Assembly: GCA_023392995.1 (NCBI GenBank)
Contig: JAEWMZ010000094.1
Location: 1-33,023, forward strand
Reading direction: 5' to 3'
DNA: 33,023 nt
Source of the DNA: Bacillota bacterium
Lineage (GTDB): Bacteria > Bacillota > Clostridia > Lachnospirales > Lachnospiraceae
This document shows positions 15,956 to 25,100 of the stretch, one piece after another. How positions within the stretch are numbered: position 1 is the stretch's first letter; each line of letters begins with the position of its first letter. The position numbers were made by a program, and so were the translations under genes. Under the pieces are notes generated by a model. It did not search any database and was not told the origin of the DNA. It saw nothing but the letters and a program-made list of their open reading frames with translations.

Positions 15956-17491
15956 GTGGCGAAGAAGAAAGATAAAATCCGAGTATATAACAGGCTGTTC
16001 TTTAAACTTTATCTCAATTATGCAGTCATGCTGTTGATTACTGCATTGCTGATTAGTTTAATATTTATACGCTTATTTACCAACGTTACAACGGATAACG
16101 TTGTTAAAGATATGAAGGGGCAGGCACGGGCCATTGGTGATATTACAAAAGAGTTTATTATTAATGAAAGAACGGATCAATATAACGAGCTACTGCAGCG
16201 TATCAGTACTATCAACGATTGGGATATCTGGGTGATCTCGAATCCAGACGCTGGTATTCCGCTGAATACGAATATGGAATATGGTGCAACTTACAGCGAT
16301 TTCGAGGATACGCCCGAGTTAGTTGGATATCTGAAATTGTTACATAATGCATTTCAAGGCAATGTAGGTCATGAAAATAAATATGATGAGCTGTATGAGG
16401 CACAGACAATTACAGTTGCCTGTCCGCTTTATGGCGACAGTGATGAAGTAGTAGGTGCGATTATGGTCAAGCAGCTGGTAGGAGAACAGCAGCAAGAGCT
16501 GATTGACAGCAGTCTTTACGCAATCGTATTAAGTAGTGCAGTAGCACTGGGAATTTCCTTTGTCATTGTAATTTTATTTGCCACCGGTTTATCCATACCA
16601 ATTACCAGAATGCGTGCGACTGCTTTGGAGCTGGCAGCAGGTAATTACAAAAGTAAAACAGGGATTAATCGGGATGATGAAATTGGTGACCTGGCGACTA
16701 CGGTTGATATTCTATCGGATAAGCTCTTAGAAAATGATATCGAGCGCAAAAAACTGGATCAAATGCGCTTTGACTTCTTTGCCAATGTGTCCCATGAACT
16801 GCGTACACCGATTACCGTAATTCGTGCCTATACAGAGACACTTGCAGATGGCGTTGTTCAGGATATGGAGCAGGTTGACCAGTACTATGGGCGTATGCTT
16901 ACCGAGTGTAAATCAATGGAGCGCTTAATCGCTGATTTGCTTATTTTATCAAAGATGCAAAATCCTGACTTTACAATCGAGAAGGAACCGGTTAATCTGG
17001 TTCAGGTGTTTGAAGACATTATCAGAAGTGCCGGAGCGATTGCAGCAAAGAAAAATATAGCAATTGAAGTAACAAAGACAGAGCCTTTAATGATGGTACT
17101 TGGGGATTATGATCGCCTACGCCAAATGTTTATGGTTATTCTTGATAATGCTATTAAATTTTCAAAGGAAGATCAAACGGTTGAAATAAGCTTATCTAAA
17201 ACAGATAGAATACAGGTATCCATCAAGGATCATGGTATTGGTATTGAAACCGCAGATATTAATTATATATTTGAGAAATTCTATAAATCAAATTTAAGAC
17301 AGAATGCCAGCGGCACCGGTCTGGGACTTGCGATAGCGAAGCAGATATCCGTAAAGCATGAGGGAAGTATTGAAGTAATATCAGCGCCTGGAGAAGGGAC
17401 AGAATTCATCTTTACCCTTCCCGGTTATGTAATGCCGGCAGATGAGACCAATGATAGGGGTGTTCTTCCGTTACCGGATGAATGTAAATAG
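15956..17491 (+). CDS. Membrane sensor histidine kinase
   Basis: A 511-residue kinase, partner of the response regulator just upstream. Order of parts: transmembrane helix 1 (about 20-42), an extracytoplasmic sensor of about 145 residues (no family recognised), transmembrane helix 2 (about 187-212), HAMP (about 212-265), HisKA with the phospho-acceptor His280 (FANVSHELRTPITV), and an HATPase domain with N-box Asn398 (ILDNAIKFS), G1 DHGIGI (425-430) and G2 GTGLGLAI (453-460). The GTG start at 15956 sits close behind AGGGGAC, whose first bases overlap the regulator's stop codon, so translation is likely coupled. The stimulus is unknown. Confidence 0.93.
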   Translation: MAKKKDKIRVYNRLFFKLYLNYAVMLLITALLISLIFIRLFTNVTTDNVVKDMKGQARAIGDITKEFIINERTDQYNELLQRISTINDWDIWVISNPDAGIPLNTNMEYGATYSDFEDTPELVGYLKLLHNAFQGNVGHENKYDELYEAQTITVACPLYGDSDEVVGAIMVKQLVGEQQQELIDSSLYAIVLSSAVALGISFVIVILFATGLSIPITRMRATALELAAGNYKSKTGINRDDEIGDLATTVDILSDKLLENDIERKKLDQMRFDFFANVSHELRTPITVIRAYTETLADGVVQDMEQVDQYYGRMLTECKSMERLIADLLILSKMQNPDFTIEKEPVNLVQVFEDIIRSAGAIAAKKNIAIEVTKTEPLMMVLGDYDRLRQMFMVILDNAIKFSKEDQTVEISLSKTDRIQVSIKDHGIGIETADINYIFEKFYKSNLRQNASGTGLGLAIAKQISVKHEGSIEVISAPGEGTEFIFTLPGYVMPADETNDRGVLPLPDECK

Positions 17492-17551
17492 AAAGCCCGA
17501 CTTATAAAGTATGAGAAATATAAAAATCATTAGCTTAAGGCTGGATAAGAT

Positions 17552-17605
17552 AAGTATCAAGGTATTGAGTGCAAAATCAAATATACTTTGATACTTTCTT
17601 TTATT
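17552..17605 (+). terminator. Terminator of the two-component operon
   Basis: AAGTATCAAGGTAT (17552-17565) pairs with ATACTTTGATACTT (17583-17596), 13 of 14 positions, followed by TCTTTTATTT. It lies 60 nt after the kinase stop. Confidence 0.7.
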
Positions 17606-17669
17606 TCAAAATAAAGCTGCTCTTAAAAAGAATCCCCTGTTATTTCCAGGCGGATTTATGATAAAAAAC

Positions 17670-17698
17670 TTGAAAAACGGAGTATAATAAGTTATAAT
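17670..17698 (+). promoter_or_regulatory. Promoter of the 6S RNA
   Basis: TTGAAA (17670-17675), exactly 17 nt, then a perfect TATAAT (17693-17698). Transcription would begin near 17705, at the 5' end of the RNA called below. Confidence 0.8.
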
Positions 17699-17704
17699 AA
17701 AAGC

Positions 17705-17924
17705 ATAAAAATTTCCTGGGATGTTCGATAATCCTGCTATTTTGAACCTACATCACTTTAAAAGGGATTCCTATATTCTTAAGTGGATGTCAGGCCATCG
17801 TTTGCAGTGGAAGGCAGAAGCTTATATGCGGTTACCCACCTAGCTTGGGCTAGGAGTCAAAATACAGGAAACGGCATATCCGGGTATTATACGAATGAAG
17901 AAAGCGGCCTTGAGCCGCTTTTTT
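17705..17924 (+). ncRNA. ssrS: 6S RNA (SsrS-like), RNA polymerase regulator
   Basis: A gene-sized noncoding unit with its own strong promoter and terminator. Its 5' end TTTCCTGGGATGTTCG can pair with a 3' segment CGGCATATCCGGG, which recalls the closing stem of 6S RNA (E. coli has CUGAGAUGUUCG at the 5' side and GCGGCAUCUC at the 3' side). A long central double-stranded region with bulges can form between the arms, for example TTTTGAACCTAC... against the GGAGTCAAAA part. The length, about 200 nt, fits. 6S RNA mimics an open promoter and traps sigma-A RNA polymerase in stationary phase. The identity rests on motif memory, not a covariance-model search. Confidence 0.72.
17902..17924 (+). terminator. 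Intrinsic terminator of the 6S RNA
   Basis: AAGCGGC (17902-17908), loop CTTGA, GCCGCTT (17914-17920) and a run of T to 17924: a compact GC-rich stem followed by T residues. Confidence 0.88.
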
Positions 17925-18211
17925 ACTTGTCTTTTTCTATGTGAATATCTATAATGGGTATAGAAATAGACAATAAGAAGCTTAGATGTGTATGAAAGTC
18001 AGAAATAAGCAGGTTTCAGACACACCCTAGTTTGCTTTTTCTAAGTTTAGCTACAGTAAAAATTATTTCTGCTTTACAGCTTTGTCTAAAGGATGGGTTT
18101 AGGAGCTTTCGGGAGATAATAGCTAATGTGGTTATAAAATGTAAAACTATAAAACCTAACTATAGAAACTAAAATCAGATATTTCGATTTTTTTATGCGA
18201 AAGATACATTT
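17925..18211. other. Intergenic region before nadE
   Basis: No gene or known RNA motif is visible between the 6S terminator and the nadE ribosome-site structure. The stretch is AT-rich. It presumably holds the nadE promoter, but I found no clear -35/-10 pair at proper spacing. Confidence 0.4.
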
Positions 18212-18212
18212 G

Positions 18213-18237
18213 GGAGGCAAAGCCTCCAAGAGGAGGC
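18213..18237 (+). promoter_or_regulatory. Possible SD-switch structure before nadE
   Basis: GGAGGC (18213-18218), GCCTCC (18222-18227) and GGAGGC (18232-18237) follow each other closely. The middle segment can pair either with the first (loop AAA plus A) or with the third, which is the nadE Shine-Dalgarno, 7 nt before the ATG. The pairing options are seen directly; any regulation is inferred. Confidence 0.6.
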
Positions 18238-18243
18238 TTAGAA

Positions 18244-20169
18244 ATGAAGCATGGATTTTTGAGGGTTGCAGCTGCGACTCCGGTAATCAGAGTTGCTGAT
18301 TGCGAATATAACACAGGCAAGATGTTGGAATTAATTGATCAAGCTGTGGCAGCTGGAAATAAGCTTATTGTTTTTCCGGAACTAGGGATTACAGGATATA
18401 CCTGCGGAGATCTTTTTTTACAGGATACGTTGTTAAATGGAGCGATTGCAGGTGTGAAAACAGTTGCGGACTATACCAAGGGAAAGGACATCCTGGTGGT
18501 TGCAGGCTTTCCCTATGTGGTGAAAGGAAAATTATATAATACAGCTGCTGTTATCTGTGATGGAAAAGTTTTGGGCTTAATACCAAAAATGAGTATACCC
18601 AATTATACGGAATTCTACGAAGCAAGACATTTTACCTCAGGAATAGCCGATCCTATTTTAATTAATTTTTTGGGAGAGCAGGTTTATTTCGGATCACATA
18701 TTTTGTTCCAGTGCAATGAGCTGCCGGATTATATACTTGGTGTTGAGATCTGTGAGGATCTCTGGATACCAAAGTCACCAAGCATCGAGCATTGCATTGC
18801 GGGGGCTACGGTAATTGCGAATCTTTCTGCCAGTGACGAGCTTACCGGTAAGGATGCATATCGGCGTGAGCTGGTCAAGAGTCAATCTGCAAGATTGGTC
18901 TGTGGTTATATCTATAGTGATGCCGGAGAAGGGGAGTCAACTACCGATCTGGTATATTCAGGTCATAATTTAATTACTGAGAATGGAATGCTGCTGGCAG
19001 AATCTGTGCCCTTTGAGAATGGAATTATCTCCAGCGAGTTAGATTTAGGTAAATTAAAAAGTGAACGCCGCAGGATGCACACCTATCTTGGGCAGAATAC
19101 GGTGCCCTATCAGGTGATACCTTTTACGCTGGGTAAGGGGATGGAGCCATTGCCAGAGCTTAAGCTGACCCGCTTTATCGATCCGGCTCCTTTTGTGCCC
19201 TCTGTGAAGGCAGAAAGGGACAAGCGCTGCAATGACATTATTCAGATACAAGCGATGGGACTAAAGACCAGACTTGCGCATACGGGAATTAAAAATGTTG
19301 TTGTAGGAATCTCCGGCGGACTGGATTCCACTCTGGCACTGTTAGTAACAGTAAAGGCCTTTGAGATGCTAAGCCTTAATAAGAAGGGGATTTGTGCAAT
19401 TACGATGCCCTGCTTTGGTACAACAGATCGAACCTACAATAATGCAATATTAATGGCACAGTGCCTTGGAGTTACGCTGCTGGAGGTGCCAATCAAAGCT
19501 GCGGTGGAGCTGCACTTTAGTGACATTGGGCATGATAAGAATGTCCATGATCTGACCTTTGAGAACAGTCAGGCGAGGGAACGTACCCAGGTACTAATGG
19601 ATATCGCGGGGAAGAACAACGGATTTGTTGTTGGCACCGGAGATATGTCGGAACTGGCACTTGGCTGGGCTACTTATAATGGGGATCATATGTCAATGTA
19701 TGGTGTCAATGCTTCCGTACCAAAGACGCTGGTTCGCTATCTGGTTTCTTACTTTGCAGATACCTCCCAGGATCAGAAGCTTAGGGAAGTATTGATGGAT
19801 GTGCTTGACACACCGGTTAGTCCCGAGCTGCTTCCTCCGAAGGACGGTGAAATTGCTCAAAAAACAGAGGACATTGTTGGACCCTATGAGCTGCATGACT
19901 TCTTCCTGTATTATGTCCTAAGATTTGGATTTGAGCCAAGTAAAGTATACCGATTGGCAAAATATGCCTTTCAAGGCCGGTATGAGGATCAGGTGATATT
20001 AAAGTGGTTGAAAACCTTTTATCATAGATTTTTTACACAGCAATTTAAACGTTCCTGCTTACCGGATGGACCAAAAGTCGGTAGTGTATCAGTTTCCCCC
20101 AGAGGAGATCTTAGAATGCCAAGCGATGCCTCAGGTAGATTATGGATGAAGGAATTGGAACAGTTATAG
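18244..20169 (+). CDS. nadE: Glutamine-dependent NAD+ synthetase
   Basis: A 641-residue two-domain enzyme that amidates deamido-NAD (nicotinic acid adenine dinucleotide) to NAD with ATP, the last step of NAD synthesis. The N-terminal nitrilase-type glutaminase domain (about 1-290) has the triad Glu46 (FPELGITGY), Lys115 (IPKMSIPNY) and Cys170 (GVEICEDLW), with the spacing known for glutamine-dependent NadE. The C-terminal synthetase domain (about 325-640) has the PP-loop SGGLDS (357-362) and GTGDMSELALGW. Ammonia made in the first domain is channelled to the second. Start at ATG 18244 behind GGAGG. It is followed 6 nt after its stop by a repeat copy and then degV. Confidence 0.96.
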   Translation: MKHGFLRVAAATPVIRVADCEYNTGKMLELIDQAVAAGNKLIVFPELGITGYTCGDLFLQDTLLNGAIAGVKTVADYTKGKDILVVAGFPYVVKGKLYNTAAVICDGKVLGLIPKMSIPNYTEFYEARHFTSGIADPILINFLGEQVYFGSHILFQCNELPDYILGVEICEDLWIPKSPSIEHCIAGATVIANLSASDELTGKDAYRRELVKSQSARLVCGYIYSDAGEGESTTDLVYSGHNLITENGMLLAESVPFENGIISSELDLGKLKSERRRMHTYLGQNTVPYQVIPFTLGKGMEPLPELKLTRFIDPAPFVPSVKAERDKRCNDIIQIQAMGLKTRLAHTGIKNVVVGISGGLDSTLALLVTVKAFEMLSLNKKGICAITMPCFGTTDRTYNNAILMAQCLGVTLLEVPIKAAVELHFSDIGHDKNVHDLTFENSQARERTQVLMDIAGKNNGFVVGTGDMSELALGWATYNGDHMSMYGVNASVPKTLVRYLVSYFADTSQDQKLREVLMDVLDTPVSPELLPPKDGEIAQKTEDIVGPYELHDFFLYYVLRFGFEPSKVYRLAKYAFQGRYEDQVILKWLKTFYHRFFTQQFKRSCLPDGPKVGSVSVSPRGDLRMPSDASGRLWMKELEQL

Positions 20170-20175
20170 GAGATA

Positions 20176-20323
20176 GGCAATTGCGAAACAATATACTTTT
20201 TGTAATTGTATACACAACAGATACCATTTCTTCACTGCAACGCGTCCTTCGGGCTTAGCTTCCGCTTCGAAACAGTATCTGCTGTGTATACAATATCTTA
20301 AGTTAATGAGTTTCGCAATTACC
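20176..20323 (-). repeat. Palindromic repeat family, copy 2 (reverse orientation)
   Basis: A 148-bp element with ends GGCAATTGCGAAAC and GTTTCGCAATTACC, which are nearly perfect inverted repeats, flanked by TA on both sides (ATA before, TAA after). Inner arms TTGTATACACAACAGATACC and its near-complement CAGTATCTGCTGTGTATACAA give a long hairpin around the core CCTTCGGGCTTAGCTTCCGC. It fills the nadE-degV gap and ends 31 nt before the degV start codon. Confidence 0.9.
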
Positions 20324-20354
20324 TAAATGATAGGGTATAACGAAAGGAGATTCT

Positions 20355-21236
20355 ATGGCACTAAAGATTATTACAGATTCTGCATCAGATATCCCTAAAT
20401 GGGTGATTGATAAGTATCATTTGCATGTAATTCCAACACCGGTTGTAATTAATGATAAGGACTATTTCGACGGTAATACAATTATGCCGGAGGAGTTTTA
20501 TAAAATTCAAAGCAGTGGAGCAGATATTAAGACCTATCATATTAATGCCCATATGTTTTATGACAATTTCAAGCCCTATGCCGAACGAGGGGATGAAGTT
20601 ATCTATATCTGCTTTTCCACAGGGATTGCAGGTACATTTAATGCGGCTAATATAGCAAAAGTAGAGCTTGTGGAGCAATATCCTTATTTTGATCTTACCA
20701 TTATTGATTCCAAGTGCGCCTCTCTTGGCTTCGGACTTGCGACCTATTATGCACTCTTAATGCAGGAAAAAGGTGCGACGAAGGAAGAGATCATTGCCGG
20801 AATCGAATGGCACTGCGAGCATATGGAGATGATTTTTACAGTTAGTACCCTGGAATATCTTTTTAAAGGTGGCCGCCTAAGCAGAACCTCCGCCATCGCA
20901 GGCGGGCTTTTGGATATCAAACCGATTATTCAGGTAAATGATAATGGAGCTTTGGAATCGATTGAAAAGATCAGAGGCAGGAATAAAGCTTTAAAGCGCC
21001 TGATTGAAATGGCTGGAGAACGTGGTGCAGGTCTTGGGAACCAAAGGATTGCATTGGTTCATGGAGACGATGCCCAGACAATGGAGCAGGTAAAAAAGCA
21101 GATAACGGCTGCTTATGGATCGGAGCAATTTATAGAAAATTATGTTGGGTGTGCGATAGGAGCCCACACTGGACCAGGAATTATAGGAATTATTTTTTTG
21201 AATGAGATTTCACCTTATCAAAAATATTTTGACTAA
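20355..21236 (+). CDS. DegV family fatty-acid-binding protein
   Basis: A 293-residue cytoplasmic protein beginning with the family signature ALKIITDSASDIP. Further family features are STGIAGTFNAANIA, DSKCASLGFGLA, LEYLFKGGRLSRTSAIAGGLLDIKPII and a C-terminal GCAIGAHTGPGIIGIIF. DegV/FakB proteins bind a fatty acid in the cleft and, with a FakA kinase, allow its phosphorylation for phospholipid synthesis. Many clostridia carry several paralogues, so the exact ligand is unknown. Start at ATG 20355 with AAAGGAG upstream. The whole gap before it is occupied by a repeat copy ending 31 nt from the start. Confidence 0.93.
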   Translation: MALKIITDSASDIPKWVIDKYHLHVIPTPVVINDKDYFDGNTIMPEEFYKIQSSGADIKTYHINAHMFYDNFKPYAERGDEVIYICFSTGIAGTFNAANIAKVELVEQYPYFDLTIIDSKCASLGFGLATYYALLMQEKGATKEEIIAGIEWHCEHMEMIFTVSTLEYLFKGGRLSRTSAIAGGLLDIKPIIQVNDNGALESIEKIRGRNKALKRLIEMAGERGAGLGNQRIALVHGDDAQTMEQVKKQITAAYGSEQFIENYVGCAIGAHTGPGIIGIIFLNEISPYQKYFD

Positions 21237-21370
21237 AATTCAAGTGTACAGAGTTGGATTTTACGTCTCGATTAAATAGGCATACTTTATTTTTTGTAAA
21301 AATAGAAGAGGACTTGAGTTTCTCAAACATTTGATAAATAAAAGGAATGAGCAATTAAATTGAAACAAAA

Positions 21371-21416
21371 GGAATGCTGTAAGGCCTTGTTGAAAAAGAA
21401 GGCTCTACAGCATTCC
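21371..21416 (-). terminator. Terminator between degV and the FMN-bind-like gene
   Basis: GGAATGCTGTA (21371-21381) pairs with TACAGCATTCC (21406-21416), with an inner AGGCCTT / AAGGCT stem. On the minus strand the hairpin is followed by TTTTGTTT (complement of 21363-21370), the better T-tract. It may also stop degV transcripts arriving from the other side. Confidence 0.75.
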
Positions 21417-21432
21417 GAATAATATGTAGGAA

Positions 21433-21870
21433 TTACTCTTTTACTTTTGCTTTGTCTAAAGTAGTTTGAATAGCTTCAACGAGAAGCTGCTGTGTATACT
21501 TGCTATCCTCCATGAATTTAACATCATCGATAGAGACATCATTGTATAACTGCAGTGCAATTGCTTCGAGTGAAGGCTCAATCAGTGGATACATGGTGGT
21601 AACTGCTTCATCAAGGTTTTCAATCTTTACATTATTGATATGATCCTTGTCGACTACAACAACCATGTTTAAAGCCATGTCATTCAAAGTAAATGTGGAG
21701 GAATATGTACCTGCAGTATATAGATTAGTCCCGGACGTGGCTTCTTCCTCGCCCTTGCCACCCTTGAACATAAAGATAAGAAGCAGGATGAGCAGAATGC
21801 CTAGCGCTGCGAAAATCACAGTGTAGATGATCTCTTTTAATTGGATAACGACTATTTTTGTCTTTGCCAT
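21433..21870 (-). CDS. Small membrane-anchored protein with an FMN-bind-like domain
   Basis: A 145-residue protein with one N-terminal transmembrane helix (about residues 14-36, LKEIIYTVIFAALGILLILLLIFMF), a short charged linker, and an extracytoplasmic domain. The domain resembles FMN_bind in outline: YTAGTYSSTFTLNDMALNMVVVVDKDHINNVKIENL, then a C-terminal helix QLLVEAIQTTLDKAK. In true FMN_bind domains an SGATYSS-like motif carries the flavinylated Thr; here the equivalent stretch reads EDSKYTQQ, so the Thr seems replaced by Lys and covalent FMN is unlikely. I start at the ATG at 21870 behind GGAGG; an in-frame ATG 30 nt upstream has no ribosome site. The function is unknown. Confidence 0.65.
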   Translation of the reverse strand: MAKTKIVVIQLKEIIYTVIFAALGILLILLLIFMFKGGKGEEEATSGTNLYTAGTYSSTFTLNDMALNMVVVVDKDHINNVKIENLDEAVTTMYPLIEPSLEAIALQLYNDVSIDDVKFMEDSKYTQQLLVEAIQTTLDKAKVKE

Positions 21871-21958
21871 ATCGATCCTCCGGAGCATGAGTTGGTTCAT
21901 GTCTTATTTCTTATTATATATTATTAAGCTTCGTAACAAATTATGCCGAGAAAATTCA

Positions 21959-22106
21959 GGCAATTACGAAACTCAAAAACTGAAGATATTGTACACACAG
22001 CAGATACTGTTTCGAAGCGGAAGCTAAGCCCGAAGGAAGCATTGGAGCGAAGAAATAGTATCTGCTGTGTATATAATTACAAAAACTATATTGTTTCGCA
22101 GTTGCC
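21959..22106 (+). repeat. Palindromic repeat family, copy 3 (forward orientation)
   Basis: 148 bp, ends GGCAATTACGAAAC and GTTTCGCAGTTGCC. The core reads CGAAGCGGAAGCTAAGCCCG followed by AAGGAAGCATTGGAGCGAAG, almost identical to copy 4. Arms ACACACAGCAGATACT and AGTATCTGCTGTGTAT form a strong stem. It ends 34 nt before the addB start codon. Its frame is open into addB, encoding VSKRKLSPKEALERRNS, which would give addB a false N-terminal extension. Confidence 0.9.
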
Positions 22107-22140
22107 TATAAGAGTAATTCAATGGAAGGAGGGAGTTTTT

Positions 22141-25100
22141 ATGTCCTTGCAGCTTTTTTTGGGAAGTGCCGGTTCGGGTAAATCCTATCAGCTATATCGT
22201 GAAGTAATTGAAGAATCAAAGAAGAATCCGAATACCAATTATCTTGTGATTGTACCGGAACAATTTACCCTGCAAACACAGAAGGATATCGTTGCCATGC
22301 ACCCGGAACATGGGGTAATGAATGTGGATATTCTTAGCTTCCTGCGCTTTGCCTACCGTATCTTTGAAGAGGTTGGTGGAAATGACTACCCAATCCTAGA
22401 GGATACGGGAAAAAGTATGGTACTGCGCAAGGTGGTTGCGGAAAAACGAAAGGATTTAGTTCTCTTTGGTACGAATGTAAAGAAGACCGGCTTTATTAAT
22501 GAGTTAAAATCATTGCTCTCTGAGCTTTATCAGTATAACGTCGGGGAAGAAGATTTTGCGAAGATGCAGGAGATTGCCGGAAAGAAACCGGTATTACAGG
22601 CTAAGCTTAAGGATTTGCATACCGTATATGAGGGCTTTCGTACCTTTATGAAAGAGCGTTATATTACTGCGGAAGAAGTATTTATGGTTTTAAATCAGGT
22701 GATTGACCGCTCGGAATGGATCAAGGGAACGGTCATTTGTCTGGATGGCTTTACCGGTTTTACGCCCTGCCAGTATCAATTGATATCTAAGATGCTCGGC
22801 GCGGCTAAGAAGGTTATGGTAACGGTTACCCTTGATCCAAGAGAAAAGTTGAATCAAATGGGAGCGGAGCATCAGTTATTTGGTTTAAGCCATAAAACAA
22901 TTCAAAAACTGTACAAAATAGCAGATGAGGCGAAGGTGGCTATTGAAGAACCTGTTTATGCAGAGAGCAGGGGAGAAGGCAAGGTACCTTACCGCTTTCG
23001 TAAATCAGAAGCTCTTGCGGCTTTAGAACATAATCTATTTCGTTATCCCTACGAGACTTATGAGAAGGGGCAGGAGGATATCAGTATAAACTGCACCAGG
23101 GACAGGAATGCAGAGGTGGCTTTTATAGCAAGGGAAATTAAGCGATTAGTCAGGGAAGAAGGATATCGGTTTCGTGATATTGCAGTGGTTACCGGGGATA
23201 TAAAGGAGTATGGCAGAATAGCCAAGCGTTTGTTCTTGCAAGCGGAGATTCCCTGCTTTATTGATTATAAGAAGGATATTCTGAGCAATCCTTTTGTAGA
23301 GCTGCTAAGAGCCTCCGTGGTAGTGATCAGTGAGGATTTTGGCTATGAAGGAGTCTTTCGGTATTTAAGGTCAGGGCTGACCGGCTGTACAAAAGAGGAG
23401 ATTGACTTATTAGAGAATTACGTACTTGCTACAGGCATCCGGGGACATAAGAGATGGGCGGAACCCTTTACCCGCAGATATCGCAGCAGGCAGCCCTTAC
23501 AATTAGACCTGATTAACGAAATTCGTGTGAAGTTTATGGAAGAGCTGGAGCCGCTTTACCTGGTGCTTAAGGACAGGGAGAAAAACATAAGGGATTACAC
23601 TACCGCCTTATATCAGTTAGGAGTAAGCTTAAATATTGAGCAGAAATTGGAGCAGTATCGCATTCAGTTTACAGAAGTGGGACAGCCTTTGATTGCAAAG
23701 GAGTTCGAGCAGGTATATCGCATTATCATGGATTTATACGATCAAATAGTGCTATTGCTTGGCGATGAAAAATGCAGCTTGAAGGAATTCGGTGAAATCC
23801 TGGATACCGGTTTTGTGGAGGTTAAGGTCGGCTTAATCCCACCGGGAGTGGATGAGGTAGTAATCGGTGATACAGAACGAACCAGATTAAAAGACATAAG
23901 AGCATTGTTTTTTGTTGGTGTAAACGAAGGAATTATCCCTAAGGCAATTGGAACCGGTGGAATTCTTTCCGATATTGAGCGGGAGTTGTTGATAAATAAT
24001 CAAATTGAGCTGGCACCGACAAAACGTCAGCAGGCCTTTACCGATCAATTTTATATTTATCTGAATATGACAAAGCCTAAGGAAAAGCTTTATATTACAT
24101 ATCATAAGGTGAATCAGGAAGGGAAATCCGTGAATCCCTCCTTTATCATAAATAAAGTTAGGCAGTTGTTTCCTAAGCTTACTATTACGGAAGAAAGTGA
24201 CACCAGCAAGGACATACTCGGTGACTGCCCGGAGAAGGTGGAGCAGCTTCTGCAAGATGAGGGCTTGAATTATCTTACAGAGGGATTAAGAAATTATAAC
24301 CAGCTAGAGGTATCGGATCTGTGGAGAGAGCTGTATCTATATTATCTTGAGGAGCCGGAGAAACGCCAGATACTCGACAAGCTGGTGGAGGGCGCATTTT
24401 TCATAAATAAGGAACAGGGAATCTCAAAAGAGGCAGCGAAGCTATTATATGGTTCGGAGCTAAAGGGAAGTGTAACCCGGCTGGAGAAATATGCAGGCTG
24501 TGCTTTTGCCCATTTCCTGGCCTATGGTTTGTCAGTGGAGCAGCGGCAGGAATATAAGCTGGCAATACCGGACATAGGCACCATATTTCACAATGCGATT
24601 GATCACTTTTCAAAGCGGTTGGATACCGGTGAATACAGCTGGCATACCATTCCGAATGAGGTAAGGGAGCAATGGGCAAGAGAAAGTGTAGCCTATGCGG
24701 TGGAACAATACGAAAGCTCTGTGCTTCGCAGCACAGCGAGAAATGAATATATGATAAAGCGTATGGAGCGAATTACGGTTCGTACCCTTTGGGCACTGTG
24801 CAATCAGATAAAACAGGGCGCCTTTGAGCCCTGGGGATATGAAAAACAGTTCAACCATATGCCGGATCTGATGCTGAGTCTGACCGGGCGGATTGACCGT
24901 CTGGATATTTATGAGGAAGAGGATAGGGTCTTTGTCCGGGTAATTGACTATAAGTCAGGGAACACCTACTTTGATTTAAGCAGTGTGTATTATGGCTTGC
25001 AGCAGCAGCTGTCCGTCTATTTGAGTGCAGCCCTCGATTATCTGAGCAGGGAATACAGTGGCAAAGAAATCGTACCTGCGGGGATATTCTATTATCACAT

